Source of the DNA: Brevibacterium zhoupengii
Lineage (GTDB): Bacteria; Actinomycetota; Actinomycetes; Actinomycetales; Brevibacteriaceae
Direction: 5' to 3'
Assembly: GCF_021117425.1 (NCBI RefSeq)
Contig: NZ_CP088298.1
Coordinates: 4,092,001-4,156,000, forward strand
DNA length: 64,000 bases
Notes under the pieces: model-generated
What the model was told of the DNA's origin: nothing
Databases searched by the model: none
The model's input: the letters and a program-made list of their open reading frames with translations, nothing else
Made by a program: the position numbers and the translations under genes
Shown: in pieces, positions 43,535 through 52,636 of the stretch
Layout: the number at the start of each line of letters is the position of its first letter
How positions within the stretch are numbered: the stretch's first letter is position 1

Positions 43535-44428
43535 ATGACAACAAAAATTGCGTTCATAGGTTTGGGAAACATGGGCAAGCGCATGTCAGCTCGGCTGGTG
43601 GATCCTTCACATGACGTATTTGTGTTCGACGTCAACGCTGCCGCGACCGAAGCTTTGGTCGACCAGGGGGCCCAGTCGGCAGCCTCACCGGCAGAGGCTG
43701 CAACCGATGCCGATTACGTGCTCACGAGTCTGCCGAATGCAAAAATTATTGAATCCGTCTACCTAGGCGAAGATGGAATTCTCCAAACCCTGCGTCCTGG
43801 AGCAATTGCAATCGACTTCAGCACTGTTGACCCGCTCACTTCGCGTAAGATCGCGGAAGCTACTTCAGAGAAGGAAGCATTCTTCCTGGATGCACCAGTG
43901 AGTCGAGGAATCGCGGGGGCCGAAAACGGCACACTCGCAATCATGGTCGGGGGTGAGAAAAGAGCTTTCGATCAGGCTCAGGAAGTGCTCACGGTGCTCG
44001 GTTCGAGCATTACTCACGTCGGCGAGAGCGGAACCGGAGCCATGGTCAAGCTATGCAACAACATGATCAGTGCGATCATCACGGCTGCCACTGGTGAAGT
44101 GATGGTTGTGGGACGTGAGGTCGGCCTGGATACTCGAACAATGTACGACGTCCTCAGTAATAGCTCCGCTGCAAGTCACATGCTCAGCGACTACTTCCCT
44201 CGCACTGTTTTCGGCGAGGAGAGGCCAGTGGGCTTCACTCTTGACCTCATGATGAAAGACGTGGACCTCTTCCTGAACACCGCGGAGACTGGAACTGTCC
44301 CGCTGCACTTGAGCTCGGCAGCCCGGCAGGTATTTCGCGCTGCGAAGTCCCAGGGGATGGGGGCTAAAGACTCGTGCCACGTTGTTGAGATGTACGAAGC
44401 TGCCGCGGACCAGCAGCTTCGGTTCTGA
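43535..44428 (+). CDS. 3-hydroxyisobutyrate dehydrogenase family oxidoreductase
   Basis: A 297-residue NAD(P)-dependent beta-hydroxyacid dehydrogenase: Rossmann FIGLGNMGKRMSARL, TSLPNAKIIESVYLG, substrate motif FLDAPVSRGIAGAENGTLAI and catalytic-lysine helix AMVKLCNNMISAI. Most members have DxPVSGG; here SRG replaces SGG, which may signal a different acid side chain. A GAAAGAGAAG site precedes the ATG. It is followed after 11 bases by the SelA-like PLP gene, so the two are probably translated together. Likely role: interconversion of a beta-hydroxyacid and semialdehyde that the set's aldehyde dehydrogenase then oxidises. Confidence 0.85.
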   Translation: MTTKIAFIGLGNMGKRMSARLVDPSHDVFVFDVNAAATEALVDQGAQSAASPAEAATDADYVLTSLPNAKIIESVYLGEDGILQTLRPGAIAIDFSTVDPLTSRKIAEATSEKEAFFLDAPVSRGIAGAENGTLAIMVGGEKRAFDQAQEVLTVLGSSITHVGESGTGAMVKLCNNMISAIITAATGEVMVVGREVGLDTRTMYDVLSNSSAASHMLSDYFPRTVFGEERPVGFTLDLMMKDVDLFLNTAETGTVPLHLSSAARQVFRAAKSQGMGAKDSCHVVEMYEAAADQQLRF

Positions 44429-44439
44429 GAGGGGCCCAG

Positions 44440-45654
44440 GTGAACGAACAGCACGAACAAGGTGAGTTCGAACCTGGGTTCATCATTCGAGGGCCCGCTG
44501 ACGAACTTCACAGGCAACGGCGGGCCCTCGAACTAATCAATGGCTCTCATCGTCCCTCTGATCAGTACGTCAACCTCACAGGGAACGAAGGCGCTTTTCC
44601 GCTAGAACCGGAAGACCTGGCGAGCTGCAACGAGTGGATTGCCCCGGGTCACGTTGCAGATTCTCTCAAAACCAACACCCTGAGCCATCTCGGTGGAAAC
44701 GCTCATCACAGTACGAGCATTGCCTCCCGAACGTCGTCCGTTGTTCTAGGTTTCTTGGCCGTTGCATGTTCGCGTGCAGGGCGTGTACTTTCGATCGTGC
44801 CAGACAACGGTTCGTCGCACTCTTCAGTTGTCTTTGCGGCGTCGACCTTCGAATTGTCGCTTGAAGAGTTTAGCTACCAAAGATTCTTGGCCCAACCTGA
44901 ATATGCGCATGGTTTCGATTGCGCCATTGTCACCACGGTCACCAGCGATCTCGACGAGATTCCCAACGAGGCACTGGCTGACGTGTTCGAAACGCTAAAC
45001 ACCCATGAGCTGCGGTTCCTCGTCGACGATGCCTATGGTGCACGCGTGAGAACGGTATTTCGTGGAGGCCCACGCTCACTTTCCATAGGTGCCGATGTGG
45101 TGGTGACAAACGGTGACAAAGTGGGTTTGGGTGGACCTCGTTGCGGAATTCTCGCGGGAGAGCCGAAGTTGGTAAATGCAGTGGCAACTTGGATATCGGA
45201 GGCTGGTGCCGACGCGCGAGGACCAATTCACGTTGCCTTGGATCGAGCATTTCGCAACTGGAGTCCAGAACGCCTTCGTCGCGACGCCGAATACGGTAAA
45301 TTACTCTCAGAGCTATTGTCCATGCGCCTTCCATTCGGAATGGTCGAGAGTGGTCTACTTGGTCCAACCATCACAGCAGATGCTGCTTTCGAATACTGCG
45401 CCGGGGGAAGTCGCTCGAGGTCTCTGAGTCCGGTGGAGATCACCGCATCGATCGGTATGATCCTTCTCGAGAACGGCATCATGACAGTCAATGCACTTGC
45501 TGGACCAGGAGCCAAGACATCTTTACGTTTCAAACCCACAGGTTCATTCCAGCTGCCGATGAGTTCAGTCGCCTCTAAGATTGTGCTCGCAATCGATACG
45601 GTTCGAGACCACAGTAGAGACAACGAGTGGATCGAGAGGACTCTCGTGGGCTAG
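44440..45654 (+). CDS. SelA-like fold-type I PLP-dependent enzyme, unknown substrate
   Basis: A 404-residue protein from GTG 44440. It resembles the selenocysteine synthase/D-glucosaminate-6-phosphate ammonia-lyase group: VNLTGNEGAFPLEPED near the start, FLVDDAYGARVRTVFRGGPR with the Asp that holds the PLP ring nitrogen, and the PLP-lysine motif VVVTNGDKVGLGGPRCGILA, comparable to SGDKLLGGPQAG of SelA. It is not a true SelA: there is no selenocysteine machinery nearby and the N-terminal tRNA-binding part is short. Its stop TAG overlaps the stop of a decayed IS481 transposase on the other strand, so the last residues may come from the IS. Likely a lyase acting on an amino acid-type substrate of set A. 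Confidence 0.68.
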   Translation: MNEQHEQGEFEPGFIIRGPADELHRQRRALELINGSHRPSDQYVNLTGNEGAFPLEPEDLASCNEWIAPGHVADSLKTNTLSHLGGNAHHSTSIASRTSSVVLGFLAVACSRAGRVLSIVPDNGSSHSSVVFAASTFELSLEEFSYQRFLAQPEYAHGFDCAIVTTVTSDLDEIPNEALADVFETLNTHELRFLVDDAYGARVRTVFRGGPRSLSIGADVVVTNGDKVGLGGPRCGILAGEPKLVNAVATWISEAGADARGPIHVALDRAFRNWSPERLRRDAEYGKLLSELLSMRLPFGMVESGLLGPTITADAAFEYCAGGSRSRSLSPVEITASIGMILLENGIMTVNALAGPGAKTSLRFKPTGSFQLPMSSVASKIVLAIDTVRDHSRDNEWIERTLVG

Positions 45655-46640
45655 CTGTACTTCCCCGTACGGTTGTGAACATATACTGATAGTGTGAGTC
45701 CACCGATACCGGTATAGGGTCGATGAAAATTATAATCATGGACCCACATTTCGTAGGACTCGGCCTGCTCGGTCTCATCGGCATACGTCCTCGCATAGGC
45801 CCACTCAGCATCAAGAGTCCGGTTGGCTCGTTCGACCTTCGCTGTCGTCTGCGGCCGATAGGGTCTCGTCTTCTTATGCTTGTCTCCCTCGCCAAGTGCC
45901 TGCACAAACGCCCGTGACCGGCGGCTGGCCCCGTTATCGGTCATCACAGCCGTGACCTCGACACCAATGTCTGCGAAGAACTCATCGGCCCGTCGCAAGA
46001 ACCCGGTAGCAGTGTCCTTGCGCTCATCATCAAGGATCTCGGAATTGGCGACTCTCGAATAGTCATCGACAGCACGATGGAGGAACCGGTAACCACGCGA
46101 CTCCTTTGCCCCGGACCAGACAGCTCGACCTCGACTGGCCCAGGCTTTCCCTTCCTAGGCCGTCCCACGCCCATGAGCACACTACCCGCCACCGTCGGGG
46201 ATCCCGGCCCTGCTCTTGATATCGACGTGAACCATACGCCCAGGGGCCTCGACCTCGCAGCGAACTGGGGAAGGTTTCCGTGCTGGCAGTCCTGTCATCT
46301 GATCGATGTGAGCCAATGGCGGCGTTCGGAACCGGTTGAGGACTCGGCCAACAGTCGAAGGTGGAATACGAAGATGATAACCATGGGCCCCACCATCGGT
46401 TGATCCGCAGCCCCAGGATGCGTCTTTCCCTTTCAGCAAACTGTCGTATGGGGCTGCGGTGGTCGACTGGAGAAGTCGTCGAGATCGTTGCCGACTCGGT
46501 GACGACTCACCATTCTGGATACGGTTGCTGGCGAGACTTGGAATCGTTCGGCGACTCGGCGCTGGAACCATCCGTCGTTGATGACGAGAGAAACCAAGCG
46601 GCGTCTACCCTCGATGGTCAGTGACGTGACGGTGTGTCAT
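45651..46640 (-). pseudogene. IS481-family transposase pseudogene
   Basis: From ATG 46640, with GGAGGA upstream, the minus strand holds a near full-length IS481-type transposase broken by frameshifts. A stop comes 11 codons after the ATG. Pieces in order are TIEGRRRLVSLVINDGWFQR (start HTH), RIPPSTVGRVLNRFRTPPLA, GRMVHVDIKSRAGIPDGGG, HRAVDDYSRVANSEILDDER (catalytic Asp), VTAVMTDNGASRRSRAFVQA (second Asp) and YRPQTTAKVERANRTLDAEW (Glu). The last frame ends at 45651 inside the SelA-like gene's stop codon. Terminal inverted repeats are not evident. It separates sets A and B. Confidence 0.85.
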
Positions 46641-46866
46641 GGAGTCCTCCGGGACTCGATCATGAGTTTCGCTACCCATATCGCTACCGGAGGTCTTCGC
46701 TCTACTTCAACTACGGTTCACAAGGTGTCGAGGAAGTATAGCTAGCGCTCGATTTTCTCCAATGCGAGTGGACCGGTCAAACCCACGTCGTATTGAAGAC
46801 ACTCGGCCGAGAATTCTGCTTTGCGGACGCCGGCAAACCTGCGGGCAGCCAGGCTGTGCTGGCAGG

Positions 46867-48495
46867 TTAAAATACTGCCGCCGCATGACCATCGCGCTGG
46901 GGATCTGCTGCGCCCTCAAGCGAGCCATTCAGTTTCGACAGTGCGTGGACTGCACCAAATGCGTAGTTCATCGGGGATCTTCGCACCTCATAGCTTCGTT
47001 TGACGAGTGCGGCCTCACTTTCGCGGCTGATGCGATTACTCAGATCAATTGCATTCGAGGTGGCCGCTATCCGAGGCGCAAGCACGGCTTCACGGACATC
47101 CATTCCGAAGTCGATAAAGTTCGACAATGCTTGAACTATCGCCGGAGTGATCAGAGATCCGCCTGGCGCACCTAAGGTAAGTATTGGACCTGACTCATCG
47201 AATACGATCACCGGGCAAGCGGTCGTATTCCGACGACGGCCAGCCTGAACAGAGTTGACGGATCCCGGCCGGGGGTCGAAAGTACTCATACCCCCATTGA
47301 GCATGAAACCTAGCCCAGTTGGAATATAACCCGATGGGTTTCCAAGAGTGTGGGTGAGGGAGACAGTGAACCCTTGTTCGTCGATCGCGCAAACGTGGGT
47401 TGTGTTGGGCGAGTCCTCATGAACGCGCCCAACTTGCACGCGTTCCGAGTTTCGGATTGCCTCGGCGGCAGTTTTGGCCCGTTCGCTGCTCAACAGGCTC
47501 AGATAATCGTCCTCAGATACGTCTGACTTCTGCCATAGGGACTCTTTGTCTTGAAGCGCCCTCTTCATAGCCTCTGAGAGAACTTCGATGTGGGCCGAAC
47601 TATTATGGCCCAGGCCGGAAAGTTCAAACTCGTTGAGAATCCCCAGAATCTGCATGGTTTGTATTCCGCCTGCGGGCTGCGGTGGCATCGAAAGCCCAAT
47701 ACCCCTGTACTTGCCTAATAGTGGTCTCAGCTCGTGGATTGTGTAATGCCGCAGATCGTCGATACATAGAAGGCCACCATCGCGCTGCACACTCGAAGCG
47801 AGTAGATCTGCGATAGCCCCCTTATATAGCTCCTCGGAGCCGTGCTCAGCAATATGACGTAGGACCTCACTGAGCTCAGGGTTGGTGATCACGTCACCGA
47901 CGCGAGGCGGACGGTCGGCAGCACCATAGATTCGACGCCCGTCTGGCGTGGAGAGCAACTTGTCCGCATAGTTCATTCGTCCGTTCTTCGCTTCGTCGTT
48001 GTCCAAGGTTGCTTGAACGTAAGGCCGGACTGTCCAACCACTTTTCGCGATTCGGATCGCGTCAGCAAACAGGTCCGCCCACGGCGTTGAGCCGAATCGA
48101 CTATGCAGGTTGGCTAGTGCTTTCAACGTCCCCGGGACCATGACCGACTCCGCGCCAGTTTCGTTTCTATGTCCGCGTACTTGATACCCGAAGCCGTCTG
48201 GAGTCGGACCAAGATAGTCCGACAGCCAAATGTCTGGCCGAATCTGTGATGGTGTCTGTCCAAGAGCATCGATGACCACAATCTCACTCTCGCGAGTCAT
48301 CACTTGCGCAACAGCCATACCTCCGAGCCCGCACATCAATGGATCCACAACGGTTTGAACCAGCGCTGCAGCTACAACGGCGTCGACGGCGTTGCCACCT
48401 TCTGCCATTATCATCGCTCCTGCATCTGATGCCTCCGGCTGAGCAGTCACAATCATTGCTCGCGGGGAGCGCCGTGGCGGCCTGGTGAAACGCAT
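46867..48495 (-). CDS. Gamma-glutamyltransferase family Ntn-hydrolase
   Basis: A 542-residue gamma-glutamyltranspeptidase-type enzyme. Early motifs are MAEGGNAVDAVVAAALVQTV and DPLMCGLGGMAVAQVM. The autocleavage Thr that becomes the nucleophile lies in DSPNTTHVCAIDEQGFTVSL, so a large and a small subunit should form. LGAPGGSLITPAIVQ and the C-terminal half fit the family. No signal peptide is seen, so it may act in the cytoplasm, unlike classical exported enzymes. It is the last gene of the RpiR-linked leftward set, after a DUF3100-type membrane protein. It may release glutamate or another acyl group from an imported amide; substrate unknown. Confidence 0.85.
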   Translation of the reverse strand: MRFTRPPRRSPRAMIVTAQPEASDAGAMIMAEGGNAVDAVVAAALVQTVVDPLMCGLGGMAVAQVMTRESEIVVIDALGQTPSQIRPDIWLSDYLGPTPDGFGYQVRGHRNETGAESVMVPGTLKALANLHSRFGSTPWADLFADAIRIAKSGWTVRPYVQATLDNDEAKNGRMNYADKLLSTPDGRRIYGAADRPPRVGDVITNPELSEVLRHIAEHGSEELYKGAIADLLASSVQRDGGLLCIDDLRHYTIHELRPLLGKYRGIGLSMPPQPAGGIQTMQILGILNEFELSGLGHNSSAHIEVLSEAMKRALQDKESLWQKSDVSEDDYLSLLSSERAKTAAEAIRNSERVQVGRVHEDSPNTTHVCAIDEQGFTVSLTHTLGNPSGYIPTGLGFMLNGGMSTFDPRPGSVNSVQAGRRRNTTACPVIVFDESGPILTLGAPGGSLITPAIVQALSNFIDFGMDVREAVLAPRIAATSNAIDLSNRISRESEAALVKRSYEVRRSPMNYAFGAVHALSKLNGSLEGAADPQRDGHAAAVF

Positions 48496-48592
48496 ATGTC
48501 AATCTCCTCGAAAACCGATCAGCTGCTTGGTGCTGAGAATGCCGATGGGCGGTCTTAGGCTTTCTTGCCCTAGTCCGCACAAGTTGTCCGTT

Positions 48593-50011
48593 CTATCCCC
48601 AGAAGCCCAAAGTGAACTCCGCGATCACCGTCGAGAGCAAGAAGGAGGCAGTAATTGCGACGAGACCGACCGGCACGATCTTCCAGCCAATTTCTCGCAG
48701 AAGTGAGAGGTCCTTACCAAGTGAAAGTCCCGCTAAGGTCAGCATGACAGTCGCCAATGACAAGACGTCGACAGAGGAGACCTGAGCGGTCAACCACTCC
48801 CCCGCGAAGAACCAAGGGCTTGAAATGTATGCTCCGATCGTTGTGATCCAGATGATGACTGAGATTTTCCGGAGAAGCTTGGCTAGAACCATGCTGATTA
48901 GAATCAATCCGAGCATGATGGCGTAACCAATGACGATGCTCATCGATGGTTTGTCGGCAGCGATGAGTGCCGTACAAAGTCCGATCACCGTGAGAATCGG
49001 GAGCGAGAGAATTAGCGGTACTCGAACGGTGGCGGTTGTCTCTTCCAGTGCTTTGATAAACGCGCTGTTCTCCTTGTCACTGTTGCCATTGGCTCCGGTA
49101 CTATCGATGATTGCCGTCTCGTTGGCGCCAGCGACTCCATCTCTCGTAATAGGGTCGGAGGTTAGTGTGGTGGCCGGGAATCTGCCGCTGGATTCTTCGC
49201 TCACGCGGTGCCGACCGCGTGAAAGGAAATGATAGAAGCGGTCAGCGAGTGGAAGCGAGATATAGATGCCGACATAAACGCCGAGAACAGTGGTGATCAG
49301 ATTCGACACCGAGGCGATGGCCAAAACGGCATCGGCACTTTCCGGATAGGCGTTGACAATACTGCCAACCGAAGCAGCCATCATAGAACCGCTTCCAACT
49401 CCTGCTCCCATCGCCAGCGCGAGAGGATCGAAAATCTTCCAGTTCGCGACCAATGAGGTCAGCAAGGTGATGAAGACTGCGCCGAAAAGCGTGCCGAAGA
49501 CGTACATCGACAGGACACCGCGATATTGGTGCGAGTCTGGCCCGTATTTTTCCGACACCATGGCAAATGAAGGTTCCCGATCGAGGGAGAATGTCGCGCC
49601 GATAGTCGATGTTCCCATCCTCAGAAGGACGGCCAGCGGAAGAGCCAACGCGATCGTGCCGAGCATGTGCCCGATCTCCTGAAGGAAGAGTGCGGGACCT
49701 GCGTTGACGAGAGTGGGAAGATTCGGTCCGATGTTGAAGGCAAGCCTAGCAACAAGAAACAGCACGGCCACTGCTACGAGCGCCGCAGCTACTTTCTGCA
49801 GATCGATGCCCAGAGGCTTGAACCTCTGCACGGAGAGGATCAGACCAACGATCAGCCCCCACACCATAGGGAATATGACAATCGAACCGATACCAAGATT
49901 GATGTCAAGTTCTCCCACAAACTCCATCACTATTGCGATGGCAAATGCGAGAGCTGCGATGGTCAACGTCTGTTTCTTGCCTACAGTTGGAGCATTGCTG
50001 TCAGTGCTCAC
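48593..50011 (-). CDS. Polytopic membrane protein, DUF3100-type putative transporter
   Basis: A 472-residue protein with about 11-12 hydrophobic helices, from GTG 50011 (GGAG 10 bases before). It has conserved-looking short motifs (GMGTSTIG-type RMGTSTIGATFSLDREPSFA; AMGAGVGSGSMMAASVGSIV) and a hydrophilic central loop (about 275-325) rich in Ser/Asn/Asp. I associate it with the DUF3100 family of uncharacterised membrane proteins, which often lie beside amidohydrolase or GGT-like genes. A transporter role for the substrate of set B is inferred from the context. It lies 97 bases upstream of the GGT-like gene. Confidence 0.68.
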   Translation of the reverse strand: MSTDSNAPTVGKKQTLTIAALAFAIAIVMEFVGELDINLGIGSIVIFPMVWGLIVGLILSVQRFKPLGIDLQKVAAALVAVAVLFLVARLAFNIGPNLPTLVNAGPALFLQEIGHMLGTIALALPLAVLLRMGTSTIGATFSLDREPSFAMVSEKYGPDSHQYRGVLSMYVFGTLFGAVFITLLTSLVANWKIFDPLALAMGAGVGSGSMMAASVGSIVNAYPESADAVLAIASVSNLITTVLGVYVGIYISLPLADRFYHFLSRGRHRVSEESSGRFPATTLTSDPITRDGVAGANETAIIDSTGANGNSDKENSAFIKALEETTATVRVPLILSLPILTVIGLCTALIAADKPSMSIVIGYAIMLGLILISMVLAKLLRKISVIIWITTIGAYISSPWFFAGEWLTAQVSSVDVLSLATVMLTLAGLSLGKDLSLLREIGWKIVPVGLVAITASFLLSTVIAEFTLGFWG

Positions 50012-50067
50012 TGTTCTTTTCTCCTCTATCAGTGGCCAGTTGCCAAGTTTGTTTCGGGTATAGCAAT

Positions 50068-50105
50068 GCCGCGCGGTCGCGTTCTATAAGTCAAGACCGC
50101 ACGGC
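50068..50105. terminator. Hairpin inside set B, possible terminator or attenuator
   Basis: GCCGCGCGGTC (50068-50078) pairs with GACCGCACGGC (50095-50105), 11 bp with one mismatch and a 16-base loop. It sits between the stop of the leftward aldehyde dehydrogenase (50132) and the start of the DUF3100-type gene (50011). It could end part of the transcripts and so lower expression of the transporter and GGT-like genes. Confidence 0.5.
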
Positions 50106-50131
50106 ATAGATTGACTACGGTGCGAGCGTAA

Positions 50132-51667
50132 TCAGTAGTTCAAAGACGGAAATGGAGATCCGGTAGCCTGTGTAGGGGCCCAGATTGATTTGATCTGGGT
50201 GTACTCGTCAAGCACACCTGGGCCGGAAGATCGGCCGTGGCCGGAATCGCCAAAGCCGCCAAACGGTGCGGCGACGTGAATCTTCTTGTATGCGTTGATC
50301 CAGAATGTTCCGGCTCTCACTGAGCGAGCAACATGGTGCGCCCGCGACACATTCTCAGTCCACACCGCACCTGCAAGCCCGAATGCGGTGGCATTGGCCC
50401 GGTTGATTGCGTCCTGCTCGGAATCGAAGACATCAGCTCCGAGAACAGGCCCGAAGACTTCCGTCGTCTCCAATCGGTTCTGCGGAGTGACTCCCGCCAG
50501 CAATGTCGGTTGCACCCACCGACCGCCGCCGAGCACCGAGTCCGTGATCGAAGCTGGTAAAGAATCTGAGGTAAGCCTGTTCGCTCCATCCTCCAATCCG
50601 GTCTGAATCAAGTTGCGGATTATGTCGTACTGCGGAGGCGTAATAATCGGTCCGATCTCAGTCTCTGAATCGAGCGGATCCCCGATTCGTAAGCGCGAGG
50701 CCTTTTCTGCGACCAGCTCAAGGAACTCGTTTTTAACTTCACGCTGAATGAGAAGCCTGGATCCTGCAACGCAGGATTGACCGGCCTGGGTGAAGATTGC
50801 TGCTACAGCACCGTCAGAGGCTCGATCAAGGTCTGCATCGGCGAAGACAATGTTTGCACTCTTACCTCCGAGCTCGAGAACAATAGGGATTCCTGCTGCT
50901 GCAGCAGCCACCGATACTTTGCGCCCAGTAGGTAGTGATCCGATAAAGGACACTTTCCCGACGCGACGATCAGTGGTCAATGCCGTGCCTACGGTCGATC
51001 CTTCACCGATAGCAACGTTGAAGACACCGGCAGGGAGCCCAGCGGAATGAGCGATCTGCGCAAGGCGGATCGTACTGACAGGTGTGAACTCGCTAGGCTT
51101 GACTATGACAGCATTTCCAGCCGCGAGCGGTGCAGCGGAATTCCAGCCAGCAGTGAAAGCTGGCGCGTTCCACGGAGTGATTGAAACGACGACGCCGCAA
51201 GGGACACGTTCAGTGTAGGTATGCCAGTCGCCAGGGACAGGGATGGTGAGTCCGAACAACTTGTCCGCCCACCCCGAATAGTAGGCGAACATCTCGGCCA
51301 CTTTGGCCATTTCACCGCGTGTATCGGTGATTGTCTTACCTGTCGTTACAGACTCAATCTGTGCGAGTTCCTCCGCGTGATCTTCAATCGCGGCCGATAC
51401 GTGCCTGAGTATATTTGCTCGTTCGAATGGATCAGTTTTGGCCCAGATTTCGGCGCCCCGCTGTGAGCTCTCAACCACAGCTTGTGCGCCCTCGAGACCG
51501 CTATCGTTGTATGTAAGGAAGCTCTCTCCCGTCGCACTCACTGTCAGTTCGATCGGGTTTCCGGCTCCAGGCACAACCTTGCCATCGAGAAACGATCCAA
51601 TCCCGTCGGCGAAGTACTGATGGACTGCTGCTCTTGCATTGGCAGCAGATGATTCGGTGAAAAGCAT
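50132..51667 (-). CDS. NAD(P)-dependent aldehyde dehydrogenase
   Basis: A 511-residue aldehyde dehydrogenase of set B. Cofactor loop GVVVSITPWNAPAFTAGWNS, base Glu in VLELGGKSANIVFADADLDR, catalytic Cys in FTQAGQSCVAGSRLLIQ and ETTEVFGPVLGADVFDSEQD are all intact. The C-terminus (FGGFGDSGHGRSSGPGVLDE) is normal for the family. It follows the hydroxyacid dehydrogenase by 26 bases in the same direction. About 20 N-terminal residues precede the usual start. It is only distantly similar to the aldehyde dehydrogenases of sets A and C, so these are not recent duplicates. Confidence 0.88.
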   Translation of the reverse strand: MLFTESSAANARAAVHQYFADGIGSFLDGKVVPGAGNPIELTVSATGESFLTYNDSGLEGAQAVVESSQRGAEIWAKTDPFERANILRHVSAAIEDHAEELAQIESVTTGKTITDTRGEMAKVAEMFAYYSGWADKLFGLTIPVPGDWHTYTERVPCGVVVSITPWNAPAFTAGWNSAAPLAAGNAVIVKPSEFTPVSTIRLAQIAHSAGLPAGVFNVAIGEGSTVGTALTTDRRVGKVSFIGSLPTGRKVSVAAAAAGIPIVLELGGKSANIVFADADLDRASDGAVAAIFTQAGQSCVAGSRLLIQREVKNEFLELVAEKASRLRIGDPLDSETEIGPIITPPQYDIIRNLIQTGLEDGANRLTSDSLPASITDSVLGGGRWVQPTLLAGVTPQNRLETTEVFGPVLGADVFDSEQDAINRANATAFGLAGAVWTENVSRAHHVARSVRAGTFWINAYKKIHVAAPFGGFGDSGHGRSSGPGVLDEYTQIKSIWAPTQATGSPFPSLNY

Positions 51668-51693
51668 GCTTCTCCTTAAGCTTTCTCTACTGA

Positions 51694-52584
51694 CTAGCGC
51701 TGCTCGTGACTTGCGTTCTGTAGGTCAAGATCGGGTATAAGCAGCTTCCCGATCTCGGAAAAGTCAGAGTTCGTGCCAATATGTTCCCGGGTCTGTTCCC
51801 AGATCGAGCTGGCACGGTTGAGCACTGCCGGGTCAGATCCCACTTCTTGTCCGATCTGCACAGCCAGTGCGATGTCCCGGGCCATTAGTCCAGTGGAAAA
51901 GCCGGAATCATAAGTGCCGCTGAGAATCCAATCTGGATACATGTGCGAAGTAGCCCGGCTAGTGCCCGTGGCCGCCGAGACACTCTGGGCAGCAATTTCC
52001 GGGTCCACTCCCCAAGCCTGTGCAATGGCAAGAGCTTCTCCTGTTGCAATCAGATTCGTCGCTGAGAGAGCATTGTTAATCAACTTCACTACGTTTCCTG
52101 CACCGGGGCCACCCAAATGTTTAAACGCTCCGCTAGTGAGTGTTTCCAGAACGGAGCGGGATTTTTCAAGGTCCGATTCGCTGCCACCAACGAAAGCGCT
52201 CAACGTGCCACTTGCTGCACCAACCCTGCCACCAGACACCGGCGCATCAACAAAGGCGGTACCTTGTTCCCGTGCAAGTTTTGACATCTCACGACTAGTC
52301 CCAGGGTCCGAAGTAGTCGTGTCGACAATTGCTACAGTACCGGGCTGAGAGAGGACTTTCGGCACAGTATCGCGAACAAGGTCGGCATTCGGCAATGACA
52401 TAAGCACATACTCGTGCCCGACGACCGTGCTGATGTCCGAACTCGGCGTGACGCCATTTGAGCAGGCCTTTTCACGGGCTTCCTCCGACGGGTCAACACC
52501 AGTAACGTCCCAACCAGTGCGGCTGAGAGTCGAAGCCATTGCTCCGCCCATAGCCCCCAGACCAATAACGGCGATATGTTTCAA
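51694..52584 (-). CDS. 3-hydroxyisobutyrate dehydrogenase family oxidoreductase
   Basis: A 296-residue beta-hydroxyacid dehydrogenase with IAVIGLGAMGGAMASTLSRT, LMSLPNADLVRDTVPKVL, the substrate motif FVDAPVSGGRVGAASGTLSA and the catalytic-lysine helix GNVVKLINNALSATN. All active residues are present. It lies between the RpiR regulator and the aldehyde dehydrogenase in set B, the same dehydrogenase plus aldehyde dehydrogenase core as in set A. Likely it oxidises a beta-hydroxyacid to a semialdehyde; the substrate is unknown. It is clearly different in sequence from the set A enzyme and from the core-genome copy at 7981. Confidence 0.86.
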   Translation of the reverse strand: MKHIAVIGLGAMGGAMASTLSRTGWDVTGVDPSEEAREKACSNGVTPSSDISTVVGHEYVLMSLPNADLVRDTVPKVLSQPGTVAIVDTTTSDPGTSREMSKLAREQGTAFVDAPVSGGRVGAASGTLSAFVGGSESDLEKSRSVLETLTSGAFKHLGGPGAGNVVKLINNALSATNLIATGEALAIAQAWGVDPEIAAQSVSAATGTSRATSHMYPDWILSGTYDSGFSTGLMARDIALAVQIGQEVGSDPAVLNRASSIWEQTREHIGTNSDFSEIGKLLIPDLDLQNASHEQR

Positions 52585-52636
52585 GATATGTTCCTGTTCT
52601 ATGTTTGGTGTTCAAGTTCAATACTTCAGGCGCGGA

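Noticed and set aside
44440..45654. True selenocysteine synthase (SelA)
   Set aside because: There are no selB, selD or tRNA-Sec genes nearby, the N-terminal part is short, and the neighbours are catabolic, so only the fold relationship is claimed.
46641..46866. Short minus-strand frame between the GGT-like gene and the IS481 pseudogene
   Set aside because: It runs into the GGT-like gene's end, has no family motif, and its start has no ribosome binding site.
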